DNA from: Pictodentalium vernedei
Lineage: Eukaryota; Mollusca; Scaphopoda; Dentaliida; Dentaliidae
Length of the DNA stretch: 64,000 bases
Direction of reading: 5' to 3'
NCBI GenBank assembly: GCA_031216915.1
Contig: CM062292.1
Location: 201,955,262-202,019,261, forward strand
The notes under the pieces are model-generated. The model worked only from the letters and a program-made list of their open reading frames with translations, did not search any database and was not told the DNA's origin. Position numbers and translations under genes: made by a program. This document shows, one piece after another, positions 8,574 to 21,444 of the stretch (position 1 is its first letter; each line of letters begins with the position of its first letter).

Positions 8574-8586
8574 ACAGTATAAAAAT

Positions 8587-8859
8587 ATTACAATGGATCC
8601 TATTTCTTGAAATACTAGATAAATACATTCATGTCAGGTACAGATATTTCTATACAATCGACTGTGATAACTTTTTCCTGCAACAAAACAGGTGCACCAA
8701 AATACGGTCTTGGGGTAAACTTGCAAGTCACATTCTGACAACCTTGGCAGTTGTTTGTAGGCATGTCTTGGATGCCTATACAGGCATCTAAGACATGCCT
8801 GAAAACAATTGAAAAGCCAAAGGCTGTACACTGTGAAAATGTGGCAAATATGTATGAAA
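8587..8859. other. Spacer between A1 and NA1 holding a strong 64-nt hairpin
   Basis: There is no gene. A near-perfect stem-loop lies at 8748-8811: outer CAGTTGTTT pairs with AAAACAATTG and inner GGCATGTCTTGGATGCCT (8760-8777) pairs with 8782-8799 around a short loop. A related hairpin with the same outer arms and a GTCTTGG core lies at 59841-59903, and flanking sequence is also similar in inverted orientation. It looks like an old dispersed repeat. Confidence 0.55.
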
Positions 8860-9837
8860 GTTAAAAAATTTATAGTAATTTATATATTTTTTATACTTAC
8901 CAATGACCCAGACATAGCTGGTGCTAACTCTTAAAATATAGGGCCAAACACAAATTTTGCCCCCCAATCCACAAAATTTGCATCTAAAACCAAAGAAAAC
9001 ATGTCCTGAATGGCCCTCCACACTTCACCTCTACTGCGCATGCGCAGTGTCAAGGACATTCCGAAATTGGCGCCATTAATCATTCTTATAACCAGTGCCT
9101 GGTAAGCGCTATGTACTCAGCGGGGAGGTATGAGTTCCCAGCTCCTGGGAGAGCCATCCCCGTCTGGGTCATTGGTAAGTATAAAAAATATATAAATTAC
9201 TATAAATTTTTTAACATTTTTATACTGCACCAATGACCCAGACATAGCTGAATAGTAAAAAGGCTGGAGGGCCTAGGACATAGAGCAAGTTGGAATACGC
9301 TCAATTATATAAAATAGAGTCATCCCCTCTAGGGAAAAAGAAGTATTAGGCCTTACATGTATCTTTCTTATTTATGATAAATTAGAAAGATACAACACCT
9401 TCCAAAATTGAGCATCATACATCCATGTACTCTATTAATATCTAGTATAATCCTTATACTAATAATTTTTAAAGTAAGCCAATATATAAAGTAAGTCTAG
9501 AGAATAGAGACTCTTTATACTCCTTAAAAGTGTCTGAGGAATGTATAATAACGTCCGTATGACACGTGCTATATTCAAAACCTATACTTTAAAAACTAAG
9601 ACCTGAATGAATTTTTAAAACATAAACTTCTCACTAAAAAGCCATCCCAGTAACAGCTCAGAATTACTAACTCCGGAGGAGGTATCCCCTTGTTTCATAG
9701 TAAAACAGGAGATCCAAGGGAACACCCTCCCCCCCCCCCCTTTTTCTTGCCCTGGGTCAAATAGCCCAGAGCGAAGAGGGCAGCAGAATGAAGTCACTGC
9801 CGAAACAGAAAGCCTACCTAGCTATAGTAGCAACTGT

Positions 9838-11745
9838 TAAGTGAATGACATTCTGAGCAGTAGATAATAGACCTAACAATAGAGGCCTCCAGAAATGGAC
9901 TCGATATTTCTGAAATAAAAATTCATGAATGTGGATGGCTGAGCGCAATGAGCAGCCTTCAAAAATCTATAATAGCGACACTATTAATGTAAGCCCAAGA
10001 TGTAGAAAAAACTCTTATTTCATGAGCCAAAATCTCAAGCACAACTGCTGAGATAAGCAGTACTGATAGTTAATTGAATCCATGAGCAATAGAATGGAGC
10101 GTAACGTCCTTCTATTAGGCATCAAAGACAGAAGAAGCTTACGTCCGTAGTAATAAACAGATATCTGTTTATAAATACGTAAACTCTAACCGGACAGAGT
10201 AAAGGCCTATGCCCGTACGAAGACGGAAGGACCTTAATAACAATAGGTTCCGGATATTATTAGGAGCCTGACTCTTAACCAAAAATCCAACCTAAATAGT
10301 AAAGGAAGTAGTGATTCCGAAACTACGAAAGTGAGAATCATCCACCGATAGTGCATGAAGCTCACTGACTCTTCAGTAAAAGAGAAGCCAACAGAATTAC
10401 TGTCTAAAAGGTCAGAATTTGAAAACTACTGTTTCCAGAGGCTCAAATGATTACTTAGCTAAAAAAGAACCGAAGTTAAATTCCATATAGAAATTTAATC
10501 TAATGATTCTAAGTCTATTTATCGAAAAGTTACTAACTGACTTAGATAAAGAGACATAAGACTCAATTGTAAACTATCATAGAGTGCATAGGTATGAGAT
10601 AACATAGACCTATAACCTTAATAGTAACAGGCTGCAGTAGATCTTGTCAAACAAGTATACTAGAAAGTTGCAATGACTAGTATGGAGGGATCAACAATAT
10701 CAACATAGTGATCCCTACACCAACGACGGAAGAGCCTCCACTTTGACTCCACATAGTATTGCAAAGAAGAGGTTCTCCTACAGTAAAAAAATCACGTCCA
10801 AAGCTCGTCCAGTACAATGCTTACAATGCAATAAGGACCACACAACGGAATACGTGAAGGTTGAGACCTTGCGGGTTGTGATGAAGATGACATGATTTTC
10901 CCCAGCGAAAGAAGATCCTCTCATAGAGGAAGTTTTCGCGTTAAGTCCCACAGTAGACATCTGAGTAAATTTACCCACGGTCTCTGTGAAGACAGAGATG
11001 CTATCAACAGAAATGTATTGTGGTTGTTTATCTTAGCAATACTTGCTGAAACAACAGCGCAGGAGGATACGCATATCCTATCATTCCGTTCTATTAGATC
11101 AATAGAGCGTTAACAACATAAGCTCAGAGATCCGGACATGCAAACACATACGTCTGCAATTGATTAGCAAGTTGTGTCGTAAAAAATTATCATTGGGCGC
11201 TCCCATTGATAGCAAATCTGATTGAATACTTGTTTGTTGAGAGTCCATTCTGACAGCAACAAGCGACCCATACGTGAAAGGGAGTCCGCTAATACAATCA
11301 GACGACCCGGAATATGACTGACCGAAGCAGAACTTGGTGTACTATAACAAACGGAAGGATTCTTTCCGTTAAATTGAATAATGGAATCGAATGAGTGCCT
11401 CCCTGGTTCTGGAGATACGCAACCACTGTCGTATTATCGGACAGGATTTGGACATGCGTTTCTGAATAATGTTCATCCAATGACATAAAGCAAGCCTAAA
11501 TAACATTATTCCGTGGAAGATAAGTGCTTGCCTAGAGACTGCAGAACCCAAAGACCCTGGCACTTCGAATCCGTTGGGATCAATATTGTACCCCAACCCG
11601 TTTGACTGGCAACCGTCATAATTATAAAACTCAGATCCGGCAACTGCAGTGGCACTCTCTGAGTCAACCACCGAATGTTTGCCACAGTCTGAATCTCTTG
11701 CTACACTTGATAGACAAGAGAACGTGTATATCGAGCAATTCATGG
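9838..11745 (-). pseudogene. NA1 remnant of recombinase and RNase H/MT regions
   Basis: Aligns with A1 2460-4410. It keeps recognisable pieces such as the VQILSDNTTVVAYLQNQGGT segment of RNase H (11298-11486), but frameshifts and stops are frequent. YR catalytic segments are broken. It ends at the RT-deletion junction. Confidence 0.85.
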
Positions 11746-13325
11746 ATTGCTGAAAAGTTGCCGTCGAAGAGAAGCTTCTCCGAGACCGAAGCGACTCTGA
11801 AAGAGTTCTTCACCTTACTATCCACGCGTGTGGATGTAGCTAGGGCTGCGTCACGTCTAACCAACTCCAGGTTGCCACTGAAGGGCAGAGTTATACGTGG
11901 AAAAACTACTGCCCTTGAAAGAAATCAAATTGAGGATCATATCCCGGAATTCTTTCTCTTGAAGACGTAATGATAACGCCTCAGTAAGGTGGACTACGTA
12001 TGATAAAGTGTCTAAGTTAAGTCTATTAGACATCATTGTCGTTTCCAACATAGTGGTTGGAAAAGACATAGACGGCGAAAAAGATAAATTCCAGTCTTTA
12101 ACCCCGCCGTCTAGACGCATATGAACTCTCGGTATGCCCTGTTCTGCCAAAATAAATTATTCCTAGGAATGATAAAAGGCAGAATAGAGCATTGCGGACA
12201 AGAAACTAAACTATCATGCTTGGTAGCAGGCTTATATATATATAGCGTCGATAAATAATACAAATGTTCTAATGACATTATTGGACTGTGTCGGTAAGTC
12301 AGGGACAATGTCCCTGAACCGATCCAAAATTCCGTGTCCAATGATGCTATAAGTCTCTTATCCAACATCGCAGCAATGTAGTCCGAAGGAACAACCTCTG
12401 GAAGATAATGCCGGAAGAAATGTATGGCAGCTTCCGTTGTTCCGAAAGGGAAAGCTCGAAATCGTCCGAATCCCTTTCGCCATCCTGTCGGACCCTATAA
12501 AGCGTTCGGTCGTCCGAACCTGATGCAACAGCGGAGCGCACCGACCCAGCGCCGCCGGATAATTCCTGATCCGACCGAGAATCTGTCGATTGCTGGGATG
12601 CTGGGATAAACTGTGCTAACTTGGATAGCACGTCCGTCACTGAGGCCTGTGGAGAAGCGGTCTTATGATACATTGCCGCTGGAAGCTCCAAGATCGTTAC
12701 CCCGTGCATACTTCCAATATGCGAGCGAACGGAGTGTATAGGCCTCGTGTCCCTTGGCTACCGGATGGCGCGACCTATTCGCTGTGGAATCACTGAATGC
12801 CGAAACTGGTCGGATACTCGAGGTCACGTAGCCAATGTGCGGTCGTGTGCGCTGCTGTGAGGATGAGGAAGCATTATCGACAGTCTCTCGGACTGTCAAT
12901 ATAACGGAGCGTCCCGAGCGACGGACATATGCTCCGAATGCGAAATATCTGAACCACAACATGCGGTCCCCTATGTTGTTGTACGAGAGAGGGACCTCTC
13001 TCGCTGACAGCCCGGACAGACTTGGACGGGCCAGGAACCGGACTAACATGCTTCCTCCGATCTGTCCTCAATCCGTCGTCAATGGGTGAGTACTGAAGTT
13101 ATTATAGTGCTCGCATCACCCAAATCTCCTTCCTAGACTGCAACGGACGAACCCGGCTGCCGAACCATTCGATGAATGGACGCTACACCGGGTGAGCTAG
13201 CGAATGTCACTCCGTTGATCTTACAAGGGACCTCTTAGGCGATAGACATATTCCATGAGCACTTATTGCCGCTAGCTCTTCATTAACTATGACGACAGAG
13301 GCACACTTTGAAAGACATCTCCGTA
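11746..13325 (-). pseudogene. NA1 gag remnant, first copy
   Basis: Begins inside the gag helical block (LVRRDAALATSTRVDSKVKN at 11664-11864) and runs to the 'SSxMNSELAAK' part of gag near 13300. Many frameshifts. It ends where sequence jumps back to mid-gag, the start of the duplicated copy. Confidence 0.8.
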
Positions 13326-14700
13326 ACTTTGCGAACAAGAAACCAGAAATGCTTGGTAATAGCAAGCATATAATAATATATATAGCGTCGTTCAATAAAT
13401 CGAAAGATTGTGTGACATTATTGGACTATGTCGGAACTGAGGGACGATGTCCCTGAACCGAACCAAAAATTTCTAAGTCCACCGACGCTATCAGTTTCTT
13501 ATCCGGCATCGCAGCATTCTGGTCCGACGGAAGAACCTGTAGAAGATAAAGTCAGATGACATACACAACAGCATATGTTGTTCCGAAAGGGAAAGCTCGA
13601 AATCCTCCGAATCCCTTTCGGCATCCCGTCGGACCGGATGAAATTTTCGGACGTCCGTACCTGCTTGCGCGGAGCGTCCCGACCCAGCATCGTCGGATAA
13701 TACATGATGCGACAGATTCAGTCGTTGCTGGGATGCTGCGATAAGCTGTGCTATTTGGGATAGCACATCCGTCACCGAGGCCTGTGCAGTAGCGGTCTTA
13801 CGATGCATTGCCGCCGGAAGCTCCGTGTACGTTGACTCCCGCACACGTTCTTATGCGAACGTCCGGAGTCTGCAGGCCTCGTGTCCCTGGCTACCGGATG
13901 GTGTGACCTGGTCGCCGATGATTCTCTGATCGGCGAAGCTGACTGGATATCCGAGGTCACGTAGCCAAGAGCAGTCGAGTGCGCTACCCTGAGAATGAGG
14001 AAGCCTTATTGACAGTCTCTCCGGACTGACTATATGTCGGAGCGTCCCGAGCGGCGGACGTATGCTCCGAATGCGAAACATTTTGTACCACAACATCTGG
14101 GGCCAGATGTTGTTGTACGAGAGAGGGGCCTCTCTCGCTCGCCGTCTGGATGGACCTGGACGAGCTAGGAACCGGACTAAAAGGCTTCCTCCGTTCTCCC
14201 TCTAATCCGCCGTCACTGGGTGTGCATTTGGTTGATTTATAGTGCTCGCATCACCCCAAAACTCCTTCTAGACCGCAACAGACGAACCCGGCTGCCGAAC
14301 CATTCGATGAATGGACGCTACACCGGGCGAGCTAGCGGACGTCAAAGGCCGTCGAACCTACTAGGGTCCTCTTAGGCAATTGGCGTATTTACATGAGCAC
14401 TTTTCCGCTAGCTCTTCATTAATTGTGACGACGGAGGCACACTTTTGGAAGACATCACGGATACATCACCCTAATCTTGATCGTCTGAAATAGAAATTGA
14501 TAAAGTAGAGTGACCCTGCGGGGAAAGGACCGGAATGTCCAATTCCCCACTAACATACCGTGACACACGCTTCCCATGCTGTCATCGAAATTATCAAATA
14601 CAGAACAGGAGTTAGTGTGAGAACACTGACTACATATACAATGATTATAAAAGTCAGAGGAAGATTTCCTCTTATTACAATTGACCAAAATCCTTTCAAT
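13326..14700 (-). pseudogene. NA1 gag remnant, second (duplicated) copy and gag N terminus
   Basis: Repeats mid-gag from the FLSANT-equivalent segment, then continues to the N-terminal Cys cluster (CNKRKSSSDFYNHCICSQCS region, 14455-14745). The start codon equivalent of A1 7505 is changed. The same duplication with the same junction lies in NA2 near 38828. Confidence 0.8.
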
Positions 14701-15789
14701 GTGAAAAGAAAACAAAGTCCTAGTACTCGCACCAACCCCTGACAATCAAAATACATAATAATATGATCCATTAACATAGAAAAAATTATTGAAATCAAAA
14801 AATTTTGAAAAAAAATATTTTTTCAGAACAGCCCAAGTTTCTGAAAAGTAACATTGAGCCCCAATGGATCCCAAGCCTAAGTGTGGACAAAAATTTTAAA
14901 AATATTTTAAACAATTTATGCAACACTTACGAACAATAATAATGTATCTAGTTATGATTAAATTAACATCAAGATATTATTTTCAAGAAATCCCCCCTCA
15001 CACAGAGGGCTGTTGTAAATGTAAACAATAAGTGTAAAAACACTAGAATAAGACTCCAGGCACCCTGGCCCGAAATCAGTTACCAATAATACACTATCTG
15101 ATGCAAAACAGAGACTTCCAGGGAAGAAACTGTAGAACATCAGATGGTAGATGAAGAACACTACGCCTAACCACCCGTAGATGAAGACGTAAACATGGGG
15201 AAAAGAACAGAATTCATTCTGTTATTCAGCTAAAACTCCCAAGAAATTTTAGTAATAAAATTACAGAAAACATGCCAAAAGCATGGGAGAATAGCAAGAG
15301 GGGACTTAAAGGAAAGGGAGAGAGGAAAACACTGAACAAACAGTGTAACTTGATAACAAGAATGACAACAAAATGGCTGTTGCCTCGAAAATAGGTAACT
15401 TAACATAATTTCATTAAAAAATTTTAAGTTACAGCCCTGATAATTTTCTGTCACACATTTTTCCTCTCCTCCTTCTATATCCTCCTTAGAATCACCATTT
15501 CTCTAATATTTATGTGTCTGGCATCATTTAAACTGAGATTTACAAGCACAAAGATCAGTCAGATGTTAACTGATGAAGGGCCAAACTAAGAATGATTAAT
15601 GGCGCCATTTTCGGAACGTCCTTGACACTGCGCATGCGCAGTAGAGGTGAAGTGTGGAGGGCCATTCAGGACATGTTTTCTTTGGTTTTAGATGCAAATT
15701 TTGGGGATTGGGGGGCAAAATTTGTGTTTGGACCTATATTTTAAGAGTTAGCACCAGCTATGTCTGGGTCATTGGTACAGTATAAAAAT

Positions 15790-16206
15790 ATTGCCAGGCC
15801 TTTATCGGCTGATGACACTTTCAACAACAGCAGGGTCACATTGTTTCAAACAGATTTATGGTGGAGAATGTCTGAAAATCTGGAGTAAATCACTGAGCAG
15901 CAGAGGCAGCAAATAACTGTTCGCCTGGACTTGATCTGCATTAGATGAGGACATGTGTACTATCAATGTACTGTAAGTCTTAGAACACATGTCACATTGG
16001 CCCATCATGAGCCAAGGTGGAGAAGGCTCAATAAAAGTTGGTATGTGGGAGGCACAAATGTCAAAGATGCAGTTGACCTTCATGGTTCAGCCAAGGTGAA
16101 ATTTGACAACTTTACTCACAGAAATGCGAGTTCCTTGGTTCTCTGATTTTCATGAGACAGATGTTAAATATGCGAGCTCACACTTAAGCTATAACAAATA
16201 GTAAAA
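15790..16206. other. Intronic spacer
   Basis: Non-repetitive sequence between NA1 and the first tandem array. A GTAAGT-type donor follows 15973 on plus, but no acceptor-bounded open exon or recognisable peptide was found on either strand. Confidence 0.4.
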
Positions 16207-18620
16207 ACAAGAGGCCCCAGGGGGCCTGAGGGCGCTCACCTGACATGGTAGCCTAAATATCAACCCAGAGAATTGATTTCAACAAGTTGCATCTGCTCCT
16301 CCTACCAAATATCCAAAGATTCTGACCAGTGGATCTAAAAAAAAAGATTTTTAAAGAATATTCCTCATATTGAACTAAGTTATAATTCAGGCTCTCATAG
16401 GGACTTGGCTTTAACGATCTTGAATCTCACCCCCCTAAGGATGCTGCACACCAAATATCAAAACATTTCGACTGCTGGATCTGAAGAAGAAGATTTTTAA
16501 AGAAAATTCCTCATTCTGAACTAAGTTACAATTCAAGCTCCCACAATGAGCCCAAATATGGACCTAGGGACATGGCTTGAACAAACTTGAATCTTACCCC
16601 CTAAGGATGCTGCACAAAAAATATTAAAAGCATTCATCTGCTGGATCTGAAGAAGATTTTTAAAGAAAATTCCTCATTTTGAACTAAGTTGTCATTGGAG
16701 CTCCCATAGTGAGCCCAAATGTGAACCAAGGGACTTGGCTTGAACAAACATGAATCTCAGCCTCCTAAGATTGCTGCATGCCAAATATCAAAACATTCCG
16801 ACTGCTGAATCTGAAGAAGATTTTTAAAGAAAAATTCCTCATATTGACTAAGTTATAATTCGGGCTCCCACAGGGAGCCCAAATATGGACCCAGGGACTT
16901 GGCTTTAACAAACTTGAATCTCCCTCCTAAGGATGCTACACACCACATATCAAAACATTCCGACTGCTGGATCTGAAGAAGATTTTTTAAGAAAATTCCT
17001 CATTTCAAACTAAGTTACAATTCAAGCTCCCACAGTGAGCCCAAATATGGACCTAGGGACATGGCTTGAACAAACTTGAATCTCACCTCCCTAAGGATGC
17101 TGCATACCAAATATCAAAACATTCCGACTGCTGGATCTGAAGAAGAAGATTTTTAAAGAAAATTCCTCATTTCGAACTAAGTTACAATTCAAGCTCCCAC
17201 AGTGAGCCCAAATATGGACCTAGGGACATGGCTTGAACAAACTTGAATCTCACCTCCCTAAGGATGCTGCATACCAAATACCAAAACATTCCGACTGCTG
17301 GATCTGAAGAAGAAGATTTTTTAAGAAAATTCCTCATTTTGAACTAAGTTACAATTCAAGCTCCCACAGTGAGCCCAAATATGGACCTAGGGACATGGCT
17401 TGAACAAACTTGAATCTCACCCCCCACCCCCCCCCCCCCACCCCCCCCCTAAGGATGCTGCATACCAAATGTCAAAACATTCCGACTGCTGGATCTGAAG
17501 AACATTTTTTAAGAAAATTCCTCATTTTGAACTAAGTTATAACTCAGGCTCCCACAGTTAGCCCAACTATGAACCCAGGGACTTGGCTTGAACAAAATTG
17601 AATCCCCCCCCCCCCCCCCCCCCCCCCCCCCTTAGCATGGTGCATACCCAATATCAAAAGAATCTGCCTGCTGGATCTTGAGAAGATTTTCAAAGAAATT
17701 TGACTGAAATGCACTAAGTTCAAATTTGGGCACCTATACTGAGCCCAAATATGAATCCAGGGGGCCAATTTGAACAAAATTAAATCAGATCCACCCCACA
17801 ATGTTGCATACCCAATATCAAAAGATTCTGCCTGTTGGATCAGGAGAAGAAGATTTTTTAAGAAATTTGCCTGAAATGCACTGAGTTCAAATTTGGGCTT
17901 CTATACTGAGCCCAAATATGAATCCAGGGGGTTCGATTTGAACAAACTTGAATCAGATCCACCCCACAATGTTGCATACCAAATATCAAAAGATTCTGCC
18001 TGCTGGATCTGGAGAAGAAGATTTTTCAAGAAATTTGCCTGAAATGCACTAAGTTGAAATTTGGGCTCCTATACCGAGCCCAAATATGAACCCAGGGGGC
18101 CGATTTGTACAAACTTGAATTAGATCCAGCCCACAATGTTGCATACCAAATATTAAAAGATTCTGCCTGCTGGATCTGGAGAAGAAGATTTTTCAAGAAA
18201 TTTGCCTGAAATGCACTAAGTTCAAATTCGGGCTTCTATAGTGAGCCCAAATATGAACCCAGGGGGCCAATTTGAACAAACTTCAATCTGCCCCCCCCCC
18301 CTCCCTCTAGAGATGATGTATACCAAATAGGAAAGAACTCTGCCTGGTGGATCTGAAGAAGAAGATTTTTTTTAATTTTGGAAAGAAATTCATGGGTGCT
18401 ATCAGTTATGCCAGTTGTGGTGCCCCCTGTGGGTGTGGCAAGTTTATTTGTGCAAGTTTGAATTGACATATGATAGGGAACATGCACATCAAATTTGGTT
18501 CAATTTAATCCAGTAGTTTGGAGGAGTAGTCGATAATGTAAAGTTCATGACGAACGACGACGACGACGACGGACGACGCTGGACGGCAAGTGATAAGTTA
18601 AGCTCCCTTCGGTGGGCTAA
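16207..18620 (+). mobile_element. Tandem-repeat mobile element (HINE/pearl-like), array 1
   Basis: Starts ACAAGAGGCCCCAGGGGG and ends GTGGGCTAA. The core is about 13 units of 165-168 bp, each with 'CCAAATATCAAAA-ATTC', 'GGATCTGAAGAAG' and 'GAGCCCAAATATG' boxes. Early and late units form two subtypes. C-runs interrupt units at 17420-17450 and 17606-17631. A GAC/GACGG microsatellite (18549-18592) and a terminal CTCCCTTCGGTGGGCT stem-loop precede the CTAA end. Short head, roughly 160-bp tandem core, microsatellite and hairpin tail match bivalve pearl/HINE elements. That assignment is inference; the repeat structure is seen. Confidence 0.7.
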
Positions 18621-19944
18621 TTAATGACCTGCCAGAGCATAATATTGTTTGAGGGGTGGGACATTGTTTCTGAATTCATTGATGGTTGCCAATATAAGAC
18701 TTTCAGTATTGCACTGAAAAACGACCGTAAAATTTTTATTTTGTCTCTGTTCTTTTCTCTCACTCAGTCAATTAAGTCTTCTGTCTACAGTCATGTTTTG
18801 GTCTAGACTGAAAGACATCCATAGAACTTTTATTATTTTCTGCTATAAAATGGAATCTACTGGTCCCATCGCTATAATTTTTCAGTATATGTACATAAGA
18901 CCTCTATACACCTCCTATGCCTTTATTTTTCCATTCCCACCTTTACCTTTTCTACACTTGTCTAGTCGTCTTTTAGTGTGACCCCATTATTACTAGCGCA
19001 CATGGTCTGCAGATGCTGCTTTTAGCAATAAAATGTCATTAAAATGTGTAGTTCCACTCCAAGATGGAAAGAAGCTTAACCAAACTTAGAATTTTATTTT
19101 CTGTTCACACCCAATCACTCAGTCTTGGACAGGTCTGTGTGCACACTCTTTAGTGAGGTCATAACCATAAAATACCTGCAAAACTGTACACAGAATATGG
19201 GGGTAAAATGGGTTTCTACCATACTGACTCGTGTCAAAGCCTGTAACTGAAAGCCTACCCCCCATGTTTTCAGATTTAAGAATCAAGGAGCTCAACCCAT
19301 GTCAAAGCCCATTCCCCAAGTTTCAAGTTGGCTGAGACGTAAATTTCAGTGGAGTGAAATGAAAACAGGTGACTTGTTGCAACATTCTACTGAACAGATC
19401 AGGACTGGATATTGGAGTTTTTATTTTTTGAGTGGCTTTTTTTTAGCATTTATATGATAAACTTTGTAAATGAAAAATATATACTGATGTTCACTTTGCT
19501 TATTTATTCCCTGTTACTGAATGACGCCGTAAATTCATTTTATTTAGCACAGAAAGTATGGCAGTAATTGTCAAGCTAAATACTTCCAAAGTGGGTTGTG
19601 AGGTACAATACAGGTGTAAATAGAACTTCACAGGACAGTGAATAAACTCATCATATTTGGCTGAGGTTGACAAAGGAACAAGTCCAACAATGAATTAACT
19701 GTTCATTTCTTGGTAAAAAAAAAAAACTGTCATTAGTACAAAATAAGGCTCAGTATCTGTGAATCACAATCACAACATTGACAGAAATTCAAAGAAATAG
19801 ATGTGCACTATTACAACTGCATATTTCCAAGGAGATTCCCACAGGCTGTAAATGTATATATTTATAGACAGGGATTGCCCCCATTGAACAGTGCTTCAGT
19901 TTCCAAGTACACATGTTGTCTTGCCCAGAATCTATTTTCTTTAG
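18621..19944. other. Intronic spacer, no feature seen
   Basis: AT-rich unique-looking sequence. Both strands were read for VPS54 exons; none was found. No recognised repeat. Confidence 0.4.
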
Positions 19945-19953
19945 TGTGAAAAA

Positions 19954-20317
19954 CATTATTTATTTATTTATTTATTGGTGTTTAAGGTTACAAATTTCTG
20001 CACAATGGCAAATCATGACCATGACAGTTTTACGGGTGGAGGAAGCTGGAGTACCCAGAGAGAACCACTGAGCAATGGCAAGCAACTGTCAGCTCCCAAA
20101 CATATCAACTCCACACAAGCATGGTTAGCATTGGTTGAAGACAGGTGCACCTTGACATGCAGTACACCTTAGTACACAATGCCACCGTGCCCGCACGTGG
20201 GCAATTGAGGTGAAGTGTTTTGCCCAAGGACACAACACGACTGCCGCAGGTTGGATTTGAACTGAGGACCTCTCGGCTTGCAGCCTGCACCTCTACCTAC
20301 TGAGCCACCGTGCCCTC
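19954..20317 (-). mobile_element. tRNA-derived SINE, copy 1
   Basis: On the minus strand the 5' end has a tRNA-like head: A-box TGGCTCAGTAGG, B-box AGTTCAAATCC. It ends in an (AAATAAAT)n tail (19958-19976 on plus). It is flanked by 9-bp target duplications TGTGAAAAA at 19945-19953 and 20318-20326. The body shares the 'GGGTACTCCGG-TTCCTCC' type segment and the tail with copy 2 at 49887-50246. The pol III promoter boxes are seen; activity is unknown. Confidence 0.88.
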
Positions 20318-20326
20318 TGTGAAAAA

Positions 20327-21440
20327 TACTAGCAGCAATGATTGGTGGGTTCATATGTAGAATACACTGACAGAGATTATTACTGGAGATTTAGAAAACA
20401 TCATAGGTATTTTTGCTTCATGATTTTAATATATTCAGTGTAATTTTGAATATTTGAACCCATTGTGCACCTAATTATCTCAACTTTACTTACATTTACA
20501 TCACATCACGCCGACAGTTGGGGAAAACCAGCAAGTAAATAATGGATTGTAATCAAAATATTTTTTTTTATTGAATTCAAATGTATTTACCAACAACTTG
20601 AAAGTAAGATTTATATTTGTCAAATTTATATCAACTTTTTCACTCCAAATTCTAATACAAAATGAAAACAATCAAAGCATGTGGTAACTCAAAATAAAAT
20701 GGCTTGACAGCACTGTCTGCAGTTGTCAAAACATTGAGGTGATGTTCAATTTGTTCAGCATTTTAAACTGATAACTTGTTAAACAGTTGTTTGTGTGAGA
20801 TAATTGGGTGGATTTTTTTTTAACTTTTTTATTTCTTTAGGAACATACACTTTCTTTCTTAGGCGGCTTTCTACAAAAACGTATCATAACAAAATAATAG
20901 TTACACATCTCCCATCGCAATGCACACTGACTTGACTTGCAGGCTTGATTTCTCGTCCTGACACCCCCCTCCCCCTTTTTTATTTTTTCACAGCACGCAC
21001 CCCTGGGTTTCAAGACAGGTCAGTATTCACACCATGAAAAAGACCAACCACATAAATTATGCTAGAGGAATTTCATCAATTGCATATTTGGTAGTTTCTT
21101 TGATTTTTGATATGCAACCCAATTAATTTTTTTTGCATTTTTGCATATTTTTATCGTGTAAATACTCAAATACGCTGTCTATCTGGAGCTCTGTCTTGAA
21201 GGCCTAATTCTAACTTTTATCATGATTTACTGGAACAGTAAAGATGCAGCAACATAATTCTCAACATAAAATTGGAATTTATTACTTTCCAAAGTGTGAT
21301 TTACTTGGATTTCCCGGTCTGATTATAAACGATAACTTCACAAGTGAATTATGCAATCAACAATTGGGTCATGTATCCGTGCGTGCAAATGAAGACGCTT
21401 TGCCATGGGTGTAAAGGGGACTTCATTGTTTTTTGTTTTT
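20327..21440. other. Intronic spacer, no feature seen
   Basis: AT-rich sequence with homopolymer runs. No exon matching VPS54, no terminal repeats or RNA gene recognised. Confidence 0.4.
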
Positions 21441-21444
21441 TTAA

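Larger units (their letters stand above)
1453..8586 (-). mobile_element. DIRS family A retrotransposon, copy A1 (about 7.1 kb)
   Basis: Near-complete tyrosine-recombinase retrotransposon with its coding strand on minus. The left terminus starts GTTAAAAAATTT and the right ends GTATAAAAAT. Inverted repeats of 189 bp lie at 1491-1679 and 8385-8573, with unequal outer arms (38 and 13 bp). The two repeats share variants that A2 and A3 lack, for example CCTATAGGACC and GCCCCCACTGC, so they are homogenised within the copy. An ICR lies at 1757-1842. Order on the coding strand: right inverted repeat, leader, gag (7505-5406), RT/RNase H (to 3416), YR (to 2460), purine tract, ICR, left inverted repeat. 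Flanks are AAA on the left and AT on the right, with no target duplication. The RT frame carries one UGA at 5372-5374; otherwise all frames are open. Confidence 0.93.
8860..15789 (-). mobile_element. DIRS non-autonomous subfamily, copy NA1 (about 6.9 kb)
   Basis: It has the same plan as family A (inverted repeats 8899-9086 and 15599-15776, ICR 9164-9249, termini GTTAAAAAATTT and GTATAAAAAT), but coding regions full of stops and small indels. The RT segment is missing: sequence equivalent to A1 about 4410 is joined at 11740-11757 to sequence equivalent to A1 about 5715. A gag segment of about 1.1 kb is duplicated, with the junction at about 13325. NA2 has both rearrangements at the same points. 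Subfamily variants (AGACATAGCT instead of AGACTTAGCT) occur in both ends and in the ICR. Flanks are AAA and AT with no target duplication. It was presumably moved by enzymes supplied in trans. Confidence 0.9.

Noticed and set aside
15856-16083. Small minus-strand frame between NA1 and array 1 as the next VPS54 exon
   Set aside because: The peptide does not match the VPS54 C terminus and is not bounded by matching splice sites.
16207-18620. CRISPR-like or satellite array from regular repeats
   Set aside because: Units are about 165 bp without unique spacers, in a eukaryotic context, with element-like head and tail.
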